Program-made: the position numbers and the translations under genes | IMG/VR virus record: IMGVR_UViG_3300010885_033876 | Span: 1-25,159 of that record | DNA length: 25,159 nt | Source: a virus | Reading direction: 5' to 3' (one strand) | Shown here: one piece after another, positions 8,180 through 15,873 of the stretch | Layout: every line of letters starts with the position of its first letter | How positions within the stretch are numbered: the stretch's first letter is position 1 | The notes under the pieces: generated by a model | Database searches by the model: none | Told to the model about the DNA's origin: nothing | Seen by the model: the letters and a program-made list of their open reading frames with translations, nothing else

Positions 8180-9298
8180 CTAGTCCTTGGTTTCGTATGC
8201 GATTTTGCGCTTACGTGTTAGCGGATAGCGAGCTTCAAAATGATTGACTCCAAGTAGATCACAAAGAGAAGCTCTTGCAGCTGCATCACTTCTAAGTAGT
8301 TCTGCAAGATTATTCCTGCCTTGAACCTTAAGAGCAATAGCAGGAACCTGGAGCCAGGCACCAGCAGCAACGATATGCTTCTGAGCTAGACCCATAGTAA
8401 TAAGCGAGTCAACTCGGTCAAGACCGATACCCCACTTAATACTAATCTCTACCTCGTCCTCTGCACGAGCCGCACCCTGCGCCTTAACAATCTGGACCTT
8501 TCTAAGATTCTCTTTGCCATCACCAGGGATAGGAAGAATCTTGAGACGAAGTCTAGCATAGTAGCGAATAGCCCGGCCACCTGTAGTGATAGTACCGCGA
8601 GCACCCATTGGAGTAATATTAACTCTCATCTGGTTACTCGTAATTAAAGTACAGTCATAGGTCTTGTATGAAGTAGCAAGCCTACCAAGTACCTTAGAGC
8701 TAAGCAAAGCATGCCAGCCAATTGCGCCGTCACCAGCCTCTGCATTATTATCTGCAGACGCAGGAGGACTAAGAGCAGCCCAGCTATCTAATCCAATACA
8801 TGAAAACATACCACTACGAATCAGTTGGTCTAGAAGGGTAAGAGCTTGCTTGCCATTCTGAGGAAGACTATAGACAAATCTTTCGTCGTCCACGGGTACT
8901 CCAAGGTGACGTGCATACTCGGCATCGAAGTTACCTTCCATGTCGATAAATGCAATACCACGTTCTGGAAAAGCCTTAGCAAAGCTAGCTAATGCTTCGT
9001 ACATCAGAGTAGTCTTACCAGACGACTCCTCGCCCGCAATTTCAATAAAGGTGCCACGAGGCCATCCTGCATTCTCACCAAATCCACCAAGCAAACTATC
9101 CAGACAAGGATCACTTGTCGGAACAAAGCTGAATGTAGGTAAGCTGTCCTTGCCAGTGACAAGAACAAGTTCTTCGCCATATTGCTTAATCTTGCTTATC
9201 TTAAAAGCATTAAAAGTTTTAGGATTCCAGGTTACAGCTCCCGGCGTAGCAAAAGAAGATTCTTCTTCTGTTTCCCATTCTGTTTCTTCTAAACTCAT
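8180..9298 (-). CDS. recA: RecA-like recombinase
   Basis: A 372-residue RecA homologue that should form ATP-dependent filaments on single-stranded DNA for strand exchange and recombination-dependent replication or repair. Walker A is GEESSGKTT at residues 89-97. Next come AFIDMEGNFDAEYARHLGV (matching the RecA AFIDAEHALD region), the Walker B-like CIGLDSWAAL and an L1-like loop rich in acidic residues. LITSNQMRVNITPMG and the L2-like ARGTITTGGRAIRYYA complete the core. An N-terminal acidic extension of roughly 25 residues (MSLEETEWETEEESS) is unusual compared with bacterial RecA, and the C-terminus ends basic (LTRKRKIAYETKD) instead of in the usual acidic tail. AAGGTGAT precedes the ATG. The 61-base gap upstream holds a sigma70-like promoter candidate. 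Confidence 0.96.
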   Translation of the reverse strand: MSLEETEWETEEESSFATPGAVTWNPKTFNAFKISKIKQYGEELVLVTGKDSLPTFSFVPTSDPCLDSLLGGFGENAGWPRGTFIEIAGEESSGKTTLMYEALASFAKAFPERGIAFIDMEGNFDAEYARHLGVPVDDERFVYSLPQNGKQALTLLDQLIRSGMFSCIGLDSWAALSPPASADNNAEAGDGAIGWHALLSSKVLGRLATSYKTYDCTLITSNQMRVNITPMGARGTITTGGRAIRYYARLRLKILPIPGDGKENLRKVQIVKAQGAARAEDEVEISIKWGIGLDRVDSLITMGLAQKHIVAAGAWLQVPAIALKVQGRNNLAELLRSDAAARASLCDLLGVNHFEARYPLTRKRKIAYETKD

Positions 9299-9314
9299 AT
9301 ATCACCTTATGATT

Positions 9315-9343
9315 ATTTTAAATAAAATAAAAATCTATAACAA
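9315..9343 (-). promoter_or_regulatory. Candidate sigma70-type promoter upstream of recA
   Basis: On the minus strand TTGTTA (9338-9343; 4 of 6 match to TTGACA) and TAAAAT (9315-9320; 5 of 6 match to TATAAT) are separated by exactly 17 bases, 17-46 bases before the recA ATG. The gap is very AT-rich, so a chance match is possible. It would drive recA, the MoxR and VWA genes and phoH. Confidence 0.3.
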
Positions 9344-9359
9344 TAGGAAAGTTGTATTG

Positions 9360-9557
9360 CTATTCAGTATAAAATAGATCTCTTAAATCCTGTTTAGTAT
9401 ATTTACGCCCGTTAAGATCAATAGATCTGTTTCCTTGCATAAATTCCTTTAGATTATTTTGAAGATCATCTTCTAAGTCTAAAGAGAAAACATCTTTTAA
9501 GATGCGCAAAAGACTCTGCGGATCTGGAATTTTTTCATCTAGTTTAATGTTTGACAT
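9360..9557 (-). CDS. Small protein of unknown function between nrdJ and recA
   Basis: A 65-residue acidic, mostly helical protein that I do not recognise. The start at 9557 is chosen because AGGGA lies 5 bases upstream and it lies 7 bases after the nrdJ stop; an upstream in-frame ATG at 9632 would overlap nrdJ. The sequence has a DPQSLLRILKDVFSLDLEDD helix and a C-terminal LNGRKYTKQDLRDLFYTE segment. That segment reads like a small helix-turn-helix or recruitment motif, but this is only an impression. It is followed by an AT-rich gap with a candidate promoter for recA. Confidence 0.65.
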   Translation of the reverse strand: MSNIKLDEKIPDPQSLLRILKDVFSLDLEDDLQNNLKEFMQGNRSIDLNGRKYTKQDLRDLFYTE

Positions 9558-9564
9558 GTATTCC

Positions 9565-11493
9565 CTACTTGACAGGACAGAATCCACCTTCGCAATCGCT
9601 AGAGTCAACACTCGCGTCAAATGAAATACCATTGATTAACTTAGTTGTTCTAACCAGTTCATTATAGACATCTTCTGTGATTTCTTCAAGAGGCGCTTGC
9701 TTAAAACCATGCTCAGAATGTAATAAGAATGAAAGACTTTTATGATTTAAAGTATAGTTCTCACGAAGATATTCTTTAACCTGATCAAGTTCTTCTTTCC
9801 TATAGTAGATAGTGCAAGATACACTATTGTCTGACCAATCTTCCTGTAGTCTTTTAACAACTGCAAGCTGATCAAGAGCTGTCATGTCTCTAGCTAGAAG
9901 TGTACCTTCTGGGTAAGAGAATGGAAACTCAGCCACCATAGTTGAATAGTCAAGGCTACCGTCAAAGTTTTCCTGATACTCAATCTTATAATTGTGTGAA
10001 CGCACTACTTCAATCAATGGATGATTAGCAGCAATACGAATACGACGAATAAGATGTCTAGCATAAGCAGGATGTGCACCCGGTGTAACACCAGGAAGCA
10101 AACTAAGTGTACCGCTAGGTTTTACGGTAGTAAGTTTAACGCTAACAGGGAATCCCTTTGCAGCGCTATACTCAACATCGTAAGCACGAAGCTCGCCATA
10201 AACATCCCTGAGCCAAGACTTTTGTTCATCTGTAGCTTGAAGATATCCAGTGATACCAATACCCATACGCATATGTTTATTGACAATCTCTTCTGTCTCT
10301 GAGTGGTGGCAATGTAAAGCCAAGCTATGCTTGTTAATACGGTAAAGTAGCTTACATACGTCAGCTAATTCAGCTGGACTTGTTATGTTAGGAAGAAATA
10401 CTTCTGCCAAACAGCAAGTCTCAAAGTTAGCAAGACTCTGTTCTGCGCATGGGTTATAGCCCATGACAGCAGGATCAGGATACTCTGTTTCGCCAAGGCG
10501 ACCCATAGCACGCGAAAGCTTAAGGTTAATTAAACCATAAGGCTCTCCCTTGCCTTCATAACCATCCCAGAACATATCTGGAAGGTCATTGATATCGTCA
10601 CAAGCTACACTATTATTAGACATTGCACGCCAGCTTGGGATAGTACCCAAGTCCCAACGCTTAGCAAGTAAGAACTCAATATCGTCACAGTCACCGATGG
10701 CGATCTGTGCGCTACGTCGGACGTTACCAGCAACTACAATGCTGCCAATAATGTTCATGATATCTAGACAATCAACACTGCGTAATTGCTTACCAGCGCG
10801 CCTCTCTAGAACCTTACCAATATTAGCTATACCTTCACATAAAATCTCAGGTCCGCTAGCTACGCCACCAAAGCCTTTGATTGGCGCGCCCTTACCACGA
10901 ATTAGCTGAGTGCTAAATGTAAATGTATTCTTCTTGTCTGCAAGGAATGCAGCCTTAAGAGTCTTAGCTAATAGTGCAACCCAACCTTCTCTTGTGTCAG
11001 ACACAATGAAGTCAGAGTCTCCTTGATCTCTGCGGGTTGGGCTCTTAAAGTTCTTACGAACCTTAGGAAGTTTATTAATGTGCTCACGCTGAATATTGTA
11101 GCCAACGCCACAGCCAAGCATAAGCATATCCATTGTCCAAGTGAATGGACGAACAGGTCCGTCTACAACAGTAAAAGCACAGTTCTGTAAGCTAGGAAGA
11201 CCTAAGTCCTTAACAGTTCTAGTGCCTAGTTGCCACAGAAAGCGGCCAGCAACGGTACCTTTGAGCTCAAGCATATAAGTCCTAAGCCTAGCTTTCTCAT
11301 AGGCCGTAAAACCCACCTTAAGCTGCTTCTCACTAGCATTAAGAACACGATCTACGGTGTCAGTCCATTCCTCTGTTGGGCCATTAAGATCAGTCTCACT
11401 AAGCCTTCTAGCATAGGTTCTCTTGTAAGTTAGATAGCCTACAGTGCTCCAAGGTGTAACTATATCTTTTGTAAAATTATCAATATTTGGCAT
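9565..11493 (-). CDS. nrdJ: Adenosylcobalamin-dependent (class II) ribonucleoside-triphosphate reductase
   Basis: A 642-residue monomeric class II reductase that converts ribonucleoside triphosphates to deoxyribonucleotides using B12 radical chemistry, giving an oxygen-independent dNTP supply for phage replication. Active-site residues are visible: C105 in LQNCAF, N347, C349 and E351 in NPCAEQ, and C360 in ETCC. Relative to the Lactobacillus enzyme, C349 and C360 have the 11-residue spacing of Cys408 and Cys419. The C-terminal redox pair C634/C639 (CEGGFC) matches the CX4C tail. Other family motifs are GCGVGYNI, GNVRRSAQIA and TVKPSGTLSLLPG. The protein is about 100 residues shorter than the 739-residue Lactobacillus enzyme, but all catalytic residues are present. 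GAGAG lies 6 bases before the ATG. The next gene (9360-9557) starts 7 bases after the stop. Confidence 0.95.
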   Translation of the reverse strand: MPNIDNFTKDIVTPWSTVGYLTYKRTYARRLSETDLNGPTEEWTDTVDRVLNASEKQLKVGFTAYEKARLRTYMLELKGTVAGRFLWQLGTRTVKDLGLPSLQNCAFTVVDGPVRPFTWTMDMLMLGCGVGYNIQREHINKLPKVRKNFKSPTRRDQGDSDFIVSDTREGWVALLAKTLKAAFLADKKNTFTFSTQLIRGKGAPIKGFGGVASGPEILCEGIANIGKVLERRAGKQLRSVDCLDIMNIIGSIVVAGNVRRSAQIAIGDCDDIEFLLAKRWDLGTIPSWRAMSNNSVACDDINDLPDMFWDGYEGKGEPYGLINLKLSRAMGRLGETEYPDPAVMGYNPCAEQSLANFETCCLAEVFLPNITSPAELADVCKLLYRINKHSLALHCHHSETEEIVNKHMRMGIGITGYLQATDEQKSWLRDVYGELRAYDVEYSAAKGFPVSVKLTTVKPSGTLSLLPGVTPGAHPAYARHLIRRIRIAANHPLIEVVRSHNYKIEYQENFDGSLDYSTMVAEFPFSYPEGTLLARDMTALDQLAVVKRLQEDWSDNSVSCTIYYRKEELDQVKEYLRENYTLNHKSLSFLLHSEHGFKQAPLEEITEDVYNELVRTTKLINGISFDASVDSSDCEGGFCPVK

Positions 11494-11544
11494 TTTAAAC
11501 TCTCTTAAAATAAACGGGAATAGAAGCGGGTAAGGATTATCTTA

Positions 11545-12057
11545 TCACTGGGTTTCGAAGCCCTCTGATCCTTTACCAAAAGCTTTTAACTCACTATTGA
11601 CTGAGTAAGCTACGCTCTCCAGTACCCTTCTCATACCTATAAGTTGGCCCTGAATTCTTTCAAAGAAATCTACTAGAAAGCTATGTAAAACTTCCTTTGT
11701 ATTATCGTCATCAAACTCCACGTCAAGACTTGCCTGTAACTGATCTACAGTAAACTTAGGATTATCTTTCTTAAGTTGCAAAAGTTTTGCAGCTTTATAA
11801 GACTTGGTAGCAGAGTGATGAAGATCTCTGGCCAGAACGGCTTGACTGTGCTTGTGATTCACATCACTAAGTAAGTCCGCAATACGTCTAAATTGCCTAT
11901 AGACGTCCTTAACAGTCATATCATCGGGCAAACTTACCCGATAATACTCAGCCCATTCTGTCAGAGTCTTCTTATTGAAAGAAATAGTATTGACTAGGTT
12001 GATATCAGTTACGCAGCTTTTCTTTGCAGACTCAACTTTATCTTTATCTATTTCCAT
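11545..12057 (-). CDS. Hypothetical helical protein upstream of nrdJ
   Basis: A 170-residue protein with no recognised family. It is predominantly helical and charged, with long amphipathic segments (VYRQFRRIADLLSDV; FLVDFFERIQGQLIGMRRVL) and one acidic cluster (EFDDDNTKE). AAGGAG lies 7 bases before the ATG, and it starts 10 bases after the SpoVG-like gene stop, so the two are likely translated from one message. A 51-base gap separates it from nrdJ; I see no clear terminator there. By context it may belong to the single-strand-handling or dNTP module, but no motif supports a specific role. Confidence 0.75.
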   Translation of the reverse strand: MEIDKDKVESAKKSCVTDINLVNTISFNKKTLTEWAEYYRVSLPDDMTVKDVYRQFRRIADLLSDVNHKHSQAVLARDLHHSATKSYKAAKLLQLKKDNPKFTVDQLQASLDVEFDDDNTKEVLHSFLVDFFERIQGQLIGMRRVLESVAYSVNSELKAFGKGSEGFETQ

Positions 12058-12067
12058 CAGTTACTCC

Positions 12068-12487
12068 TTAGTCAGTTTCCCACTCGTCTGACGTGCTAGC
12101 TTTAGCAGTAACTTTGGCAGGAGCGGGCTTCTTTGCAAGGTATGCGTCAGGAACACTGCTCTTCGCAGCTGGCTTACCTGCAGCAGGCTTAGCAGCTGAC
12201 GATGCCGAGCGTGTCTGGCCACCCGTCTGACTCTCATATTCATCAACAAGCGCCTGCTTAATATCAAGCAAGAACTGGCCACTTTCCTTAGGAGCAATAA
12301 TCGTATCCTCATATGCCTCCCCGCGCTTAGCGCTAGGAGCACCAGCAAATAGACCGTTCTTACCCTTAACTACCTTCCATCCCTTCAGGATAAGATCACC
12401 ATCGTCGGTCACAAGAGTGACATCAGCCATAGCGACAACAGGACCAGTAGGATTACTAAGGGGATTGACACGAACTTTAATTTCCAT
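12068..12487 (-). CDS. SpoVG-like domain protein with basic low-complexity linker and acidic tip
   Basis: A 139-residue protein. Residues 1-86 resemble SpoVG: an N-terminal strand (EIKVRVNPL), MADVTLVTDDGDLILKGWKV, then GKNGLFAGAPSAKR at 42-55, which matches the family signature xGxNGLFVAMPSKR. YEDTIIAP and QALVDEYES follow, where SpoVG has FRDIAHP and a C-terminal helix. SpoVG proteins bind DNA and RNA. Residues 90-130 are alanine/lysine/serine/proline-rich, and the last residues are acidic (DEWETD). That layout is like a single-strand-binding protein with a disordered linker and interaction tip, so this may be a phage single-strand-binding or recombination protein. The 5' end of the gene overlaps a small membrane-protein gene. 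Domain assignment is by eye. Confidence 0.75.
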   Translation of the reverse strand: MEIKVRVNPLSNPTGPVVAMADVTLVTDDGDLILKGWKVVKGKNGLFAGAPSAKRGEAYEDTIIAPKESGQFLLDIKQALVDEYESQTGGQTRSASSAAKPAAGKPAAKSSVPDAYLAKKPAPAKVTAKASTSDEWETD

Positions 12488-12626
12488 AATTTACCTCTTT
12501 GATTTTGGCAAGTTTACTTTCGTTGTACTTGGCCAGCAAGTTAAAACCAATCTCAAAAATGATTGGTGTAGCAATAATAATAGCCTGTTTAACGGCATAT
12601 TTATTTTTTAATAAATAATAATACAT
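12477..12626 (-). CDS. Small single-pass membrane protein (49 aa)
   Basis: A short gene starting at the ATG at 12626. AAGAG lies 6 bases before the start, and the stop overlaps the first 11 bases of the SpoVG-like gene, the kind of coupling seen across this window. The product has an N-terminal lysine/tyrosine-rich stretch, one hydrophobic segment at about residues 15-32 (QAIIIATPIIFEIGFNLL) and a basic/acidic tail ending in KEVNYGN. No family was recognised. It accounts for most of the 163 bases between 12488 and 12650, which otherwise look empty. Confidence 0.55.
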   Translation of the reverse strand: MYYYLLKNKYAVKQAIIIATPIIFEIGFNLLAKYNESKLAKIKEVNYGN

Positions 12627-12650
12627 GTAATACTCTTAAATAATAATTAG

Positions 12651-12989
12651 TTACTCAGTCTCAATATCTGACTTGAATGATTCAACTTCACTAACTACAG
12701 TAAAATCTCCTGATCCTACTAGACTACCGATTTGAAAAGCAACAAAAAGTAGAAGACCTGCGGCATTAAGTGTCTTCTCTCCACCAAGAACGCCCAGTGC
12801 AGTAAGCATAGGATCATTCTGAGCTAGAAGAGTCTCAATCATAAGCATGACTGCCTTCTTGCCTTTCGTATTCTCAATGCCTTCAGGTTGGTTGATCTTA
12901 TCAACAATTGCCTTAAGCAAAGAAGCAAAAGGAATTTCCTCTGAGTCTTTGTTTAGGATTTTAATCTTGACATCGTTTTCTTGTTCCAT
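12651..12989 (-). CDS. Hypothetical protein with hydrophobic C-terminal segment
   Basis: A 112-residue protein that I do not recognise. The start overlaps the preceding stop as TAATG, and AGAGGG lies just upstream. The N-terminal half is charged and helical (LLKAIVDKINQPEGIENTKG). Residues 47-58 and 77-90 are hydrophobic (NAAGLLLFVAFQIGSLV), but GGEK and acidic stretches between and after them make a soluble helical bundle as likely as a membrane protein. It sits in a run of small early genes between the Whirly-like gene and the SpoVG-like gene. Confidence 0.7.
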   Translation of the reverse strand: MEQENDVKIKILNKDSEEIPFASLLKAIVDKINQPEGIENTKGKKAVMLMIETLLAQNDPMLTALGVLGGEKTLNAAGLLLFVAFQIGSLVGSGDFTVVSEVESFKSDIETE

Positions 12990-13537
12990 TAGCCCTCTTT
13001 TTTATAAGTTATGAATAAGTTGCCATTATTATGTGAAAAATTATATGGAATACCATGTTGATCCATTGCTTTCATTCCCATTGCTTGGAAGAAATATGGA
13101 TTATATCCGTACGGATCTTTGAATCTACTTAAGTGGTTTCGAAGCTCTCCAGCTACATATGGACTATTAGTATAGATTCTAAGTTTTGTGCCAGTCATTA
13201 GGCTATTAAATCCTAAGCCACTAGTATACTGCTTTAGTGCAAGACTTGCAAGCAAAAAAGTAGTTTTAGTGTAGATATCGTAGCCTTCAGGCAGCAACTC
13301 TTTATACTTATAAACAAAGAAATCTGTCTTGTCCATATCTATATCTGGACCTTCGGTAGACCCGTATCTATAGACAACCATTTGCTCTACATCATCAAAG
13401 AATAGACCAATATGGGTCCAGAGGCCGTGCCTATATGGAAATCCAAGTCTGGGATTAAAGCCATATCCAAAGGAAAAAGCTATAGTCCACATATAAGTAC
13501 GAATCTTATCTAATACTTTATAGTAAAAATTCTTCAT
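12989..13537 (-). CDS. Hypothetical protein, aromatic-rich
   Basis: A 182-residue protein with no recognised family. It is rich in Tyr, Phe and Gly (FGYGFNPRLGFPYRHGLW near the N-terminus; YGYNPYFFQAMGMKAM near the C-terminus). There is no signal peptide, and the hydrophobic N-terminal patch (MWTIAFSFGYGF) is too short and polar to be a sure membrane segment. It ends in ITYKKEG, with the stop overlapping the next start (TAATG). The gene lies 8 bases after the Whirly-like gene. Function unknown. Confidence 0.72.
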   Translation of the reverse strand: MKNFYYKVLDKIRTYMWTIAFSFGYGFNPRLGFPYRHGLWTHIGLFFDDVEQMVVYRYGSTEGPDIDMDKTDFFVYKYKELLPEGYDIYTKTTFLLASLALKQYTSGLGFNSLMTGTKLRIYTNSPYVAGELRNHLSRFKDPYGYNPYFFQAMGMKAMDQHGIPYNFSHNNGNLFITYKKEG

Positions 13538-13545
13538 AGTAGTTC

Positions 13546-14073
13546 TTACTTCTTTGGATCTCTTTCACGCTGAAGATCAAGATGTAAGCCGGTCATATAG
13601 ATACTAGCTGTACGACACAGGTTAATGAAGATATCCATCTCACCTGAGGTCATTGAGGTAGAGATACTATCACCAGCCTCATTGCGCATCGTAAGCATAT
13701 AAGTACCAAGGTACTTGTCTACGCCACTCTGCATTGTAAGCTTCTTGACGTTATCCTCGCTAGCGCCAGGCGGCACGTGAATAAGGTTTAAGGTCTGACG
13801 CTGTGAGGTGTCAACCCAACCATTCATTACACCATTATAGAAACTAAGAATCTGATAGATATCGTTAATGCCTACGGCAAAAACAATCTTATTACCCCAG
13901 TCAAAGGTATTATGACCACCTTCGTTCTTCCCACCAGTTGCACGAGCAAACTGGAGATATACTGCACCCTCCTTTTCTACTTGCTTACCGTACTCACTAT
14001 CTTTAGTGGTTACAGGAATGTAAGAGATCTGAAGGGCACTACTCTTTTTAACAATCTGAAACTGCTTTGACAT
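13546..14073 (-). CDS. Candidate Whirly-like single-strand DNA-binding protein
   Basis: A 175-residue protein whose motif order resembles the Whirly fold of plant and kinetoplastid nucleic-acid-binding proteins. A beta-rich start (QIVKKSSALQISYIP) leads to GAVYLQFARATG at 36-47, then FDWGNKIVFAVGINDIYQILSF at 57-78. The Whirly counterpart of that last stretch is YDW-x2-K-x2-FALS followed by a helix. Next come LIHVPP, KKLTMQ at 110-115, YLGTYMLTMRN at 121-131 and a C-terminal GEMDIFINLCRTASIYMTG helix. Whirly proteins bind ssDNA as tetramers, so this could be a phage single-strand-binding protein. AAGGTGA lies 5 bases before the ATG. The resemblance is by eye and distant; the function is an inference. 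Confidence 0.7.
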   Translation of the reverse strand: MSKQFQIVKKSSALQISYIPVTTKDSEYGKQVEKEGAVYLQFARATGGKNEGGHNTFDWGNKIVFAVGINDIYQILSFYNGVMNGWVDTSQRQTLNLIHVPPGASEDNVKKLTMQSGVDKYLGTYMLTMRNEAGDSISTSMTSGEMDIFINLCRTASIYMTGLHLDLQRERDPKK

Positions 14074-14094
14074 TACTTCACCTTATTCTATTGT

Positions 14095-14565
14095 TTATTC
14101 TTGAGGAAATAATTCCCACTTGTCTAGTATTAAATTCTTGTTTTCCAATTTCCAATTAAATGCTTCAGATAACTTCTGAAGATAGAAGAATAAAACTTCC
14201 TCATCTTCAAAGAAATCAGTATAAACGAATTGCAATTCCTCTGTAGAAACTACATCCTTGTCAGAAGCATCCTTTTGACTGTTATAGACAAAAGTAAATA
14301 ATTCTTTATATAACGTACTATTAACAACAAGGAGAGGTTCATCCTTAGCTAAGGATTTAAACTCTTTTGAGTTTGCTGTGAATACTCCCTTACAGTAGCA
14401 AGTCAATTTGAATTTGTCAAGATCTTCTCGCTCCCAAATCATATTAAAACCTATTGCTTTAAAATCATTGTCGGCTTTAACAAGAATGGGAGTTTCCAAT
14501 GTTTGTAATTCTGAGATACTCTTTAGTTCAAAGTCTGCTTTAGTAGCGGTAAATCTCTGAGGCAT
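14095..14565 (-). CDS. Hypothetical protein
   Basis: A 156-residue acidic protein that I do not recognise, with a mix of strands and helices (FKLTCYCKGVFTANS; EEVLFFYLQKLSEAFNW). No motif stands out; the two cysteines in CYC do not make a zinc site. The start at 14565 has AAGGA 7 bases upstream but overlaps the previous gene by 43 bases, more than usual here. It lies 21 bases upstream of the Whirly-like gene. Confidence 0.68.
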   Translation of the reverse strand: MPQRFTATKADFELKSISELQTLETPILVKADNDFKAIGFNMIWEREDLDKFKLTCYCKGVFTANSKEFKSLAKDEPLLVVNSTLYKELFTFVYNSQKDASDKDVVSTEELQFVYTDFFEDEEVLFFYLQKLSEAFNWKLENKNLILDKWELFPQE

Positions 14566-14999
14566 TTAATATTCCTTCTATTAGTTCCATTACTTTCAGA
14601 TAAATATCTACCAGAAAGTATTTTCGGGTGTTTAATAAGAGCTTGGAATTGTTTAATACGATTTAAATTTGAAAAATGCTCTAACCAATTTTCCATAAGT
14701 ACTGGCTCAGTAATAAAAATATCCAGTGAAGCCTTAGGTTCATTTTGCTCTATCTTTATCTCTGGAAGTATAGATAGTAAAAGATAAGTCTTATAGTCTA
14801 AAGATTTAAGAATTTTTGAATTAGATTCCTGAGACAATGTATTGATTAAAAGACATTCTTCCTCAGAGATTTCAGAAGGTACCTTCTCTTCCCCTTGAGG
14901 AAAGGAATCTACTTTGTCTTGAAGTGTTTTAACTTTGTCACTTAAACGTTCTTCCAAATTATTAAGAAAATTAAGTAACAAGTTCTTAACTTTCCCCAT
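14523..14999 (-). CDS. Hypothetical protein with N-terminal coiled-coil
   Basis: A 158-residue protein without a recognised family. The first 35 residues form an amphipathic, coiled-coil-like helix (NLEERLSDKVKTLQDKVDSF), followed by an acidic linker. A leucine-rich middle (SLDYKTYLLLSILPEIKI) and a basic C-terminus follow. Its start overlaps thyX by 14 bases and its last 43 bases overlap the next gene. The final residues are dictated by that overlap and may be less conserved. Confidence 0.65.
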   Translation of the reverse strand: MGKVKNLLLNFLNNLEERLSDKVKTLQDKVDSFPQGEEKVPSEISEEECLLINTLSQESNSKILKSLDYKTYLLLSILPEIKIEQNEPKASLDIFITEPVLMENWLEHFSNLNRIKQFQALIKHPKILSGRYLSESNGTNRRNIKCLRDLPLLKQTLN

Positions 15000-15873
15000 T
15001 GGCTATCCTATTAAACTTCTCTTGAAACTCTAACAATTCGCCTTTGCTTAGTTTTGTTCCTTGACTTGCAGCATTAAAACTCTCACTGCCAGTGAAGGGA
15101 ATAAGATAGCGTAGAATATCTATCTCTTCTTTACTGAAAGAAACTCCACCTTGCCAGTAGTCTTCGAATGCTTCCCAAGTCCAAGGACAATGTAGCTTTA
15201 CAAACTCTGCAATTGCCTCTGCAAATACGCGAATTTCATACTGAGCATGAGGATCCAGGCGCAGTCTAAGCATCTTAAGAAGATTAAGCAAGTCACACTT
15301 CCACACAACACGTGTATAGAGATTGACAGGAAGTACCATGCGGGCTTGTTCACGGCTAACACCAGCTTCAATCAACTGTTGATAAAGCTTATAAGCTTCA
15401 TCAGTCTGATGATTCATAACTGCTGTTGCTGTTTCTTTAGGACCAATGAAAGGATTGAAATCTCCTTCTGCGCTGCCTTGCTTGTTAGTAGTGCTTTGAG
15501 CTCTGAGAGTATCAGGTTCATAGAATACATCTTCCATGACACTGTAACGTGCACTCTCCTCGTTAAGACTAGCAGTTCTATGACGAACTAGCTGGCGCAT
15601 AACAAAGATAGGCAAACGCATCTCAAACTTAAACTCTACCATCTCAAATGGACTAGTATGCCAATGACGCATAAGATAACGTAGCAATTGCTTATCTGAC
15701 TGTTTACGAGTAGTACCTGACTGGTAACTAACTCTAGCAGCATCAATAATTGCATAGTCAGCAATGTTAGTATTAAATGAAAGATCCTCTGCATCAGCAT
15801 GAGGCATAACATCAATTAGTTTAACATAACCATGATCAAGACATGGAATTAAATCATTAGTTCTTTCCAGCAT
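14986..15873 (-). CDS. thyX: Flavin-dependent thymidylate synthase
   Basis: A 295-residue ThyX, which methylates dUMP to dTMP using FAD, NADPH and methylene-tetrahydrofolate. The diagnostic ThyX motif RHRxxSxNExSxRY is present at residues 97-110 as RHRTASLNEESARY. FEMVEFKFEMRLPIFVMRQ comes before it. After it come QARMVLPVNLYTRVVWKCDLLNLLKML and LRLDPHAQYEIR, which are typical of the catalytic core. An in-frame ATG at 15900 exists, but the ATG at 15873 has GGAG 7 bases upstream. With NrdJ it gives the phage its own dNTP and dTTP supply. It overlaps its upstream neighbour by 17 bases and its downstream neighbour by 14, so it is part of an operon. It is somewhat longer than the usual 220-250 residues, mainly by an insertion after the motif and by C-terminal residues. 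Confidence 0.96.
   Translation of the reverse strand: MLERTNDLIPCLDHGYVKLIDVMPHADAEDLSFNTNIADYAIIDAARVSYQSGTTRKQSDKQLLRYLMRHWHTSPFEMVEFKFEMRLPIFVMRQLVRHRTASLNEESARYSVMEDVFYEPDTLRAQSTTNKQGSAEGDFNPFIGPKETATAVMNHQTDEAYKLYQQLIEAGVSREQARMVLPVNLYTRVVWKCDLLNLLKMLRLRLDPHAQYEIRVFAEAIAEFVKLHCPWTWEAFEDYWQGGVSFSKEEIDILRYLIPFTGSESFNAASQGTKLSKGELLEFQEKFNRIANGES

Noticed and set aside
12061-12348. A 95-codon Arg/Leu-rich frame overlapping the SpoVG-like gene
   Set aside because: It is a different-frame shadow of the SpoVG-like gene, with biased Arg/Leu content and no supporting ribosome site.
13330-13352. A GPDIDMD stretch resembling the DnaE catalytic motif in the gene at 12989-13537
   Set aside because: No other polymerase motif is present in that 182-residue protein; the match is coincidental.
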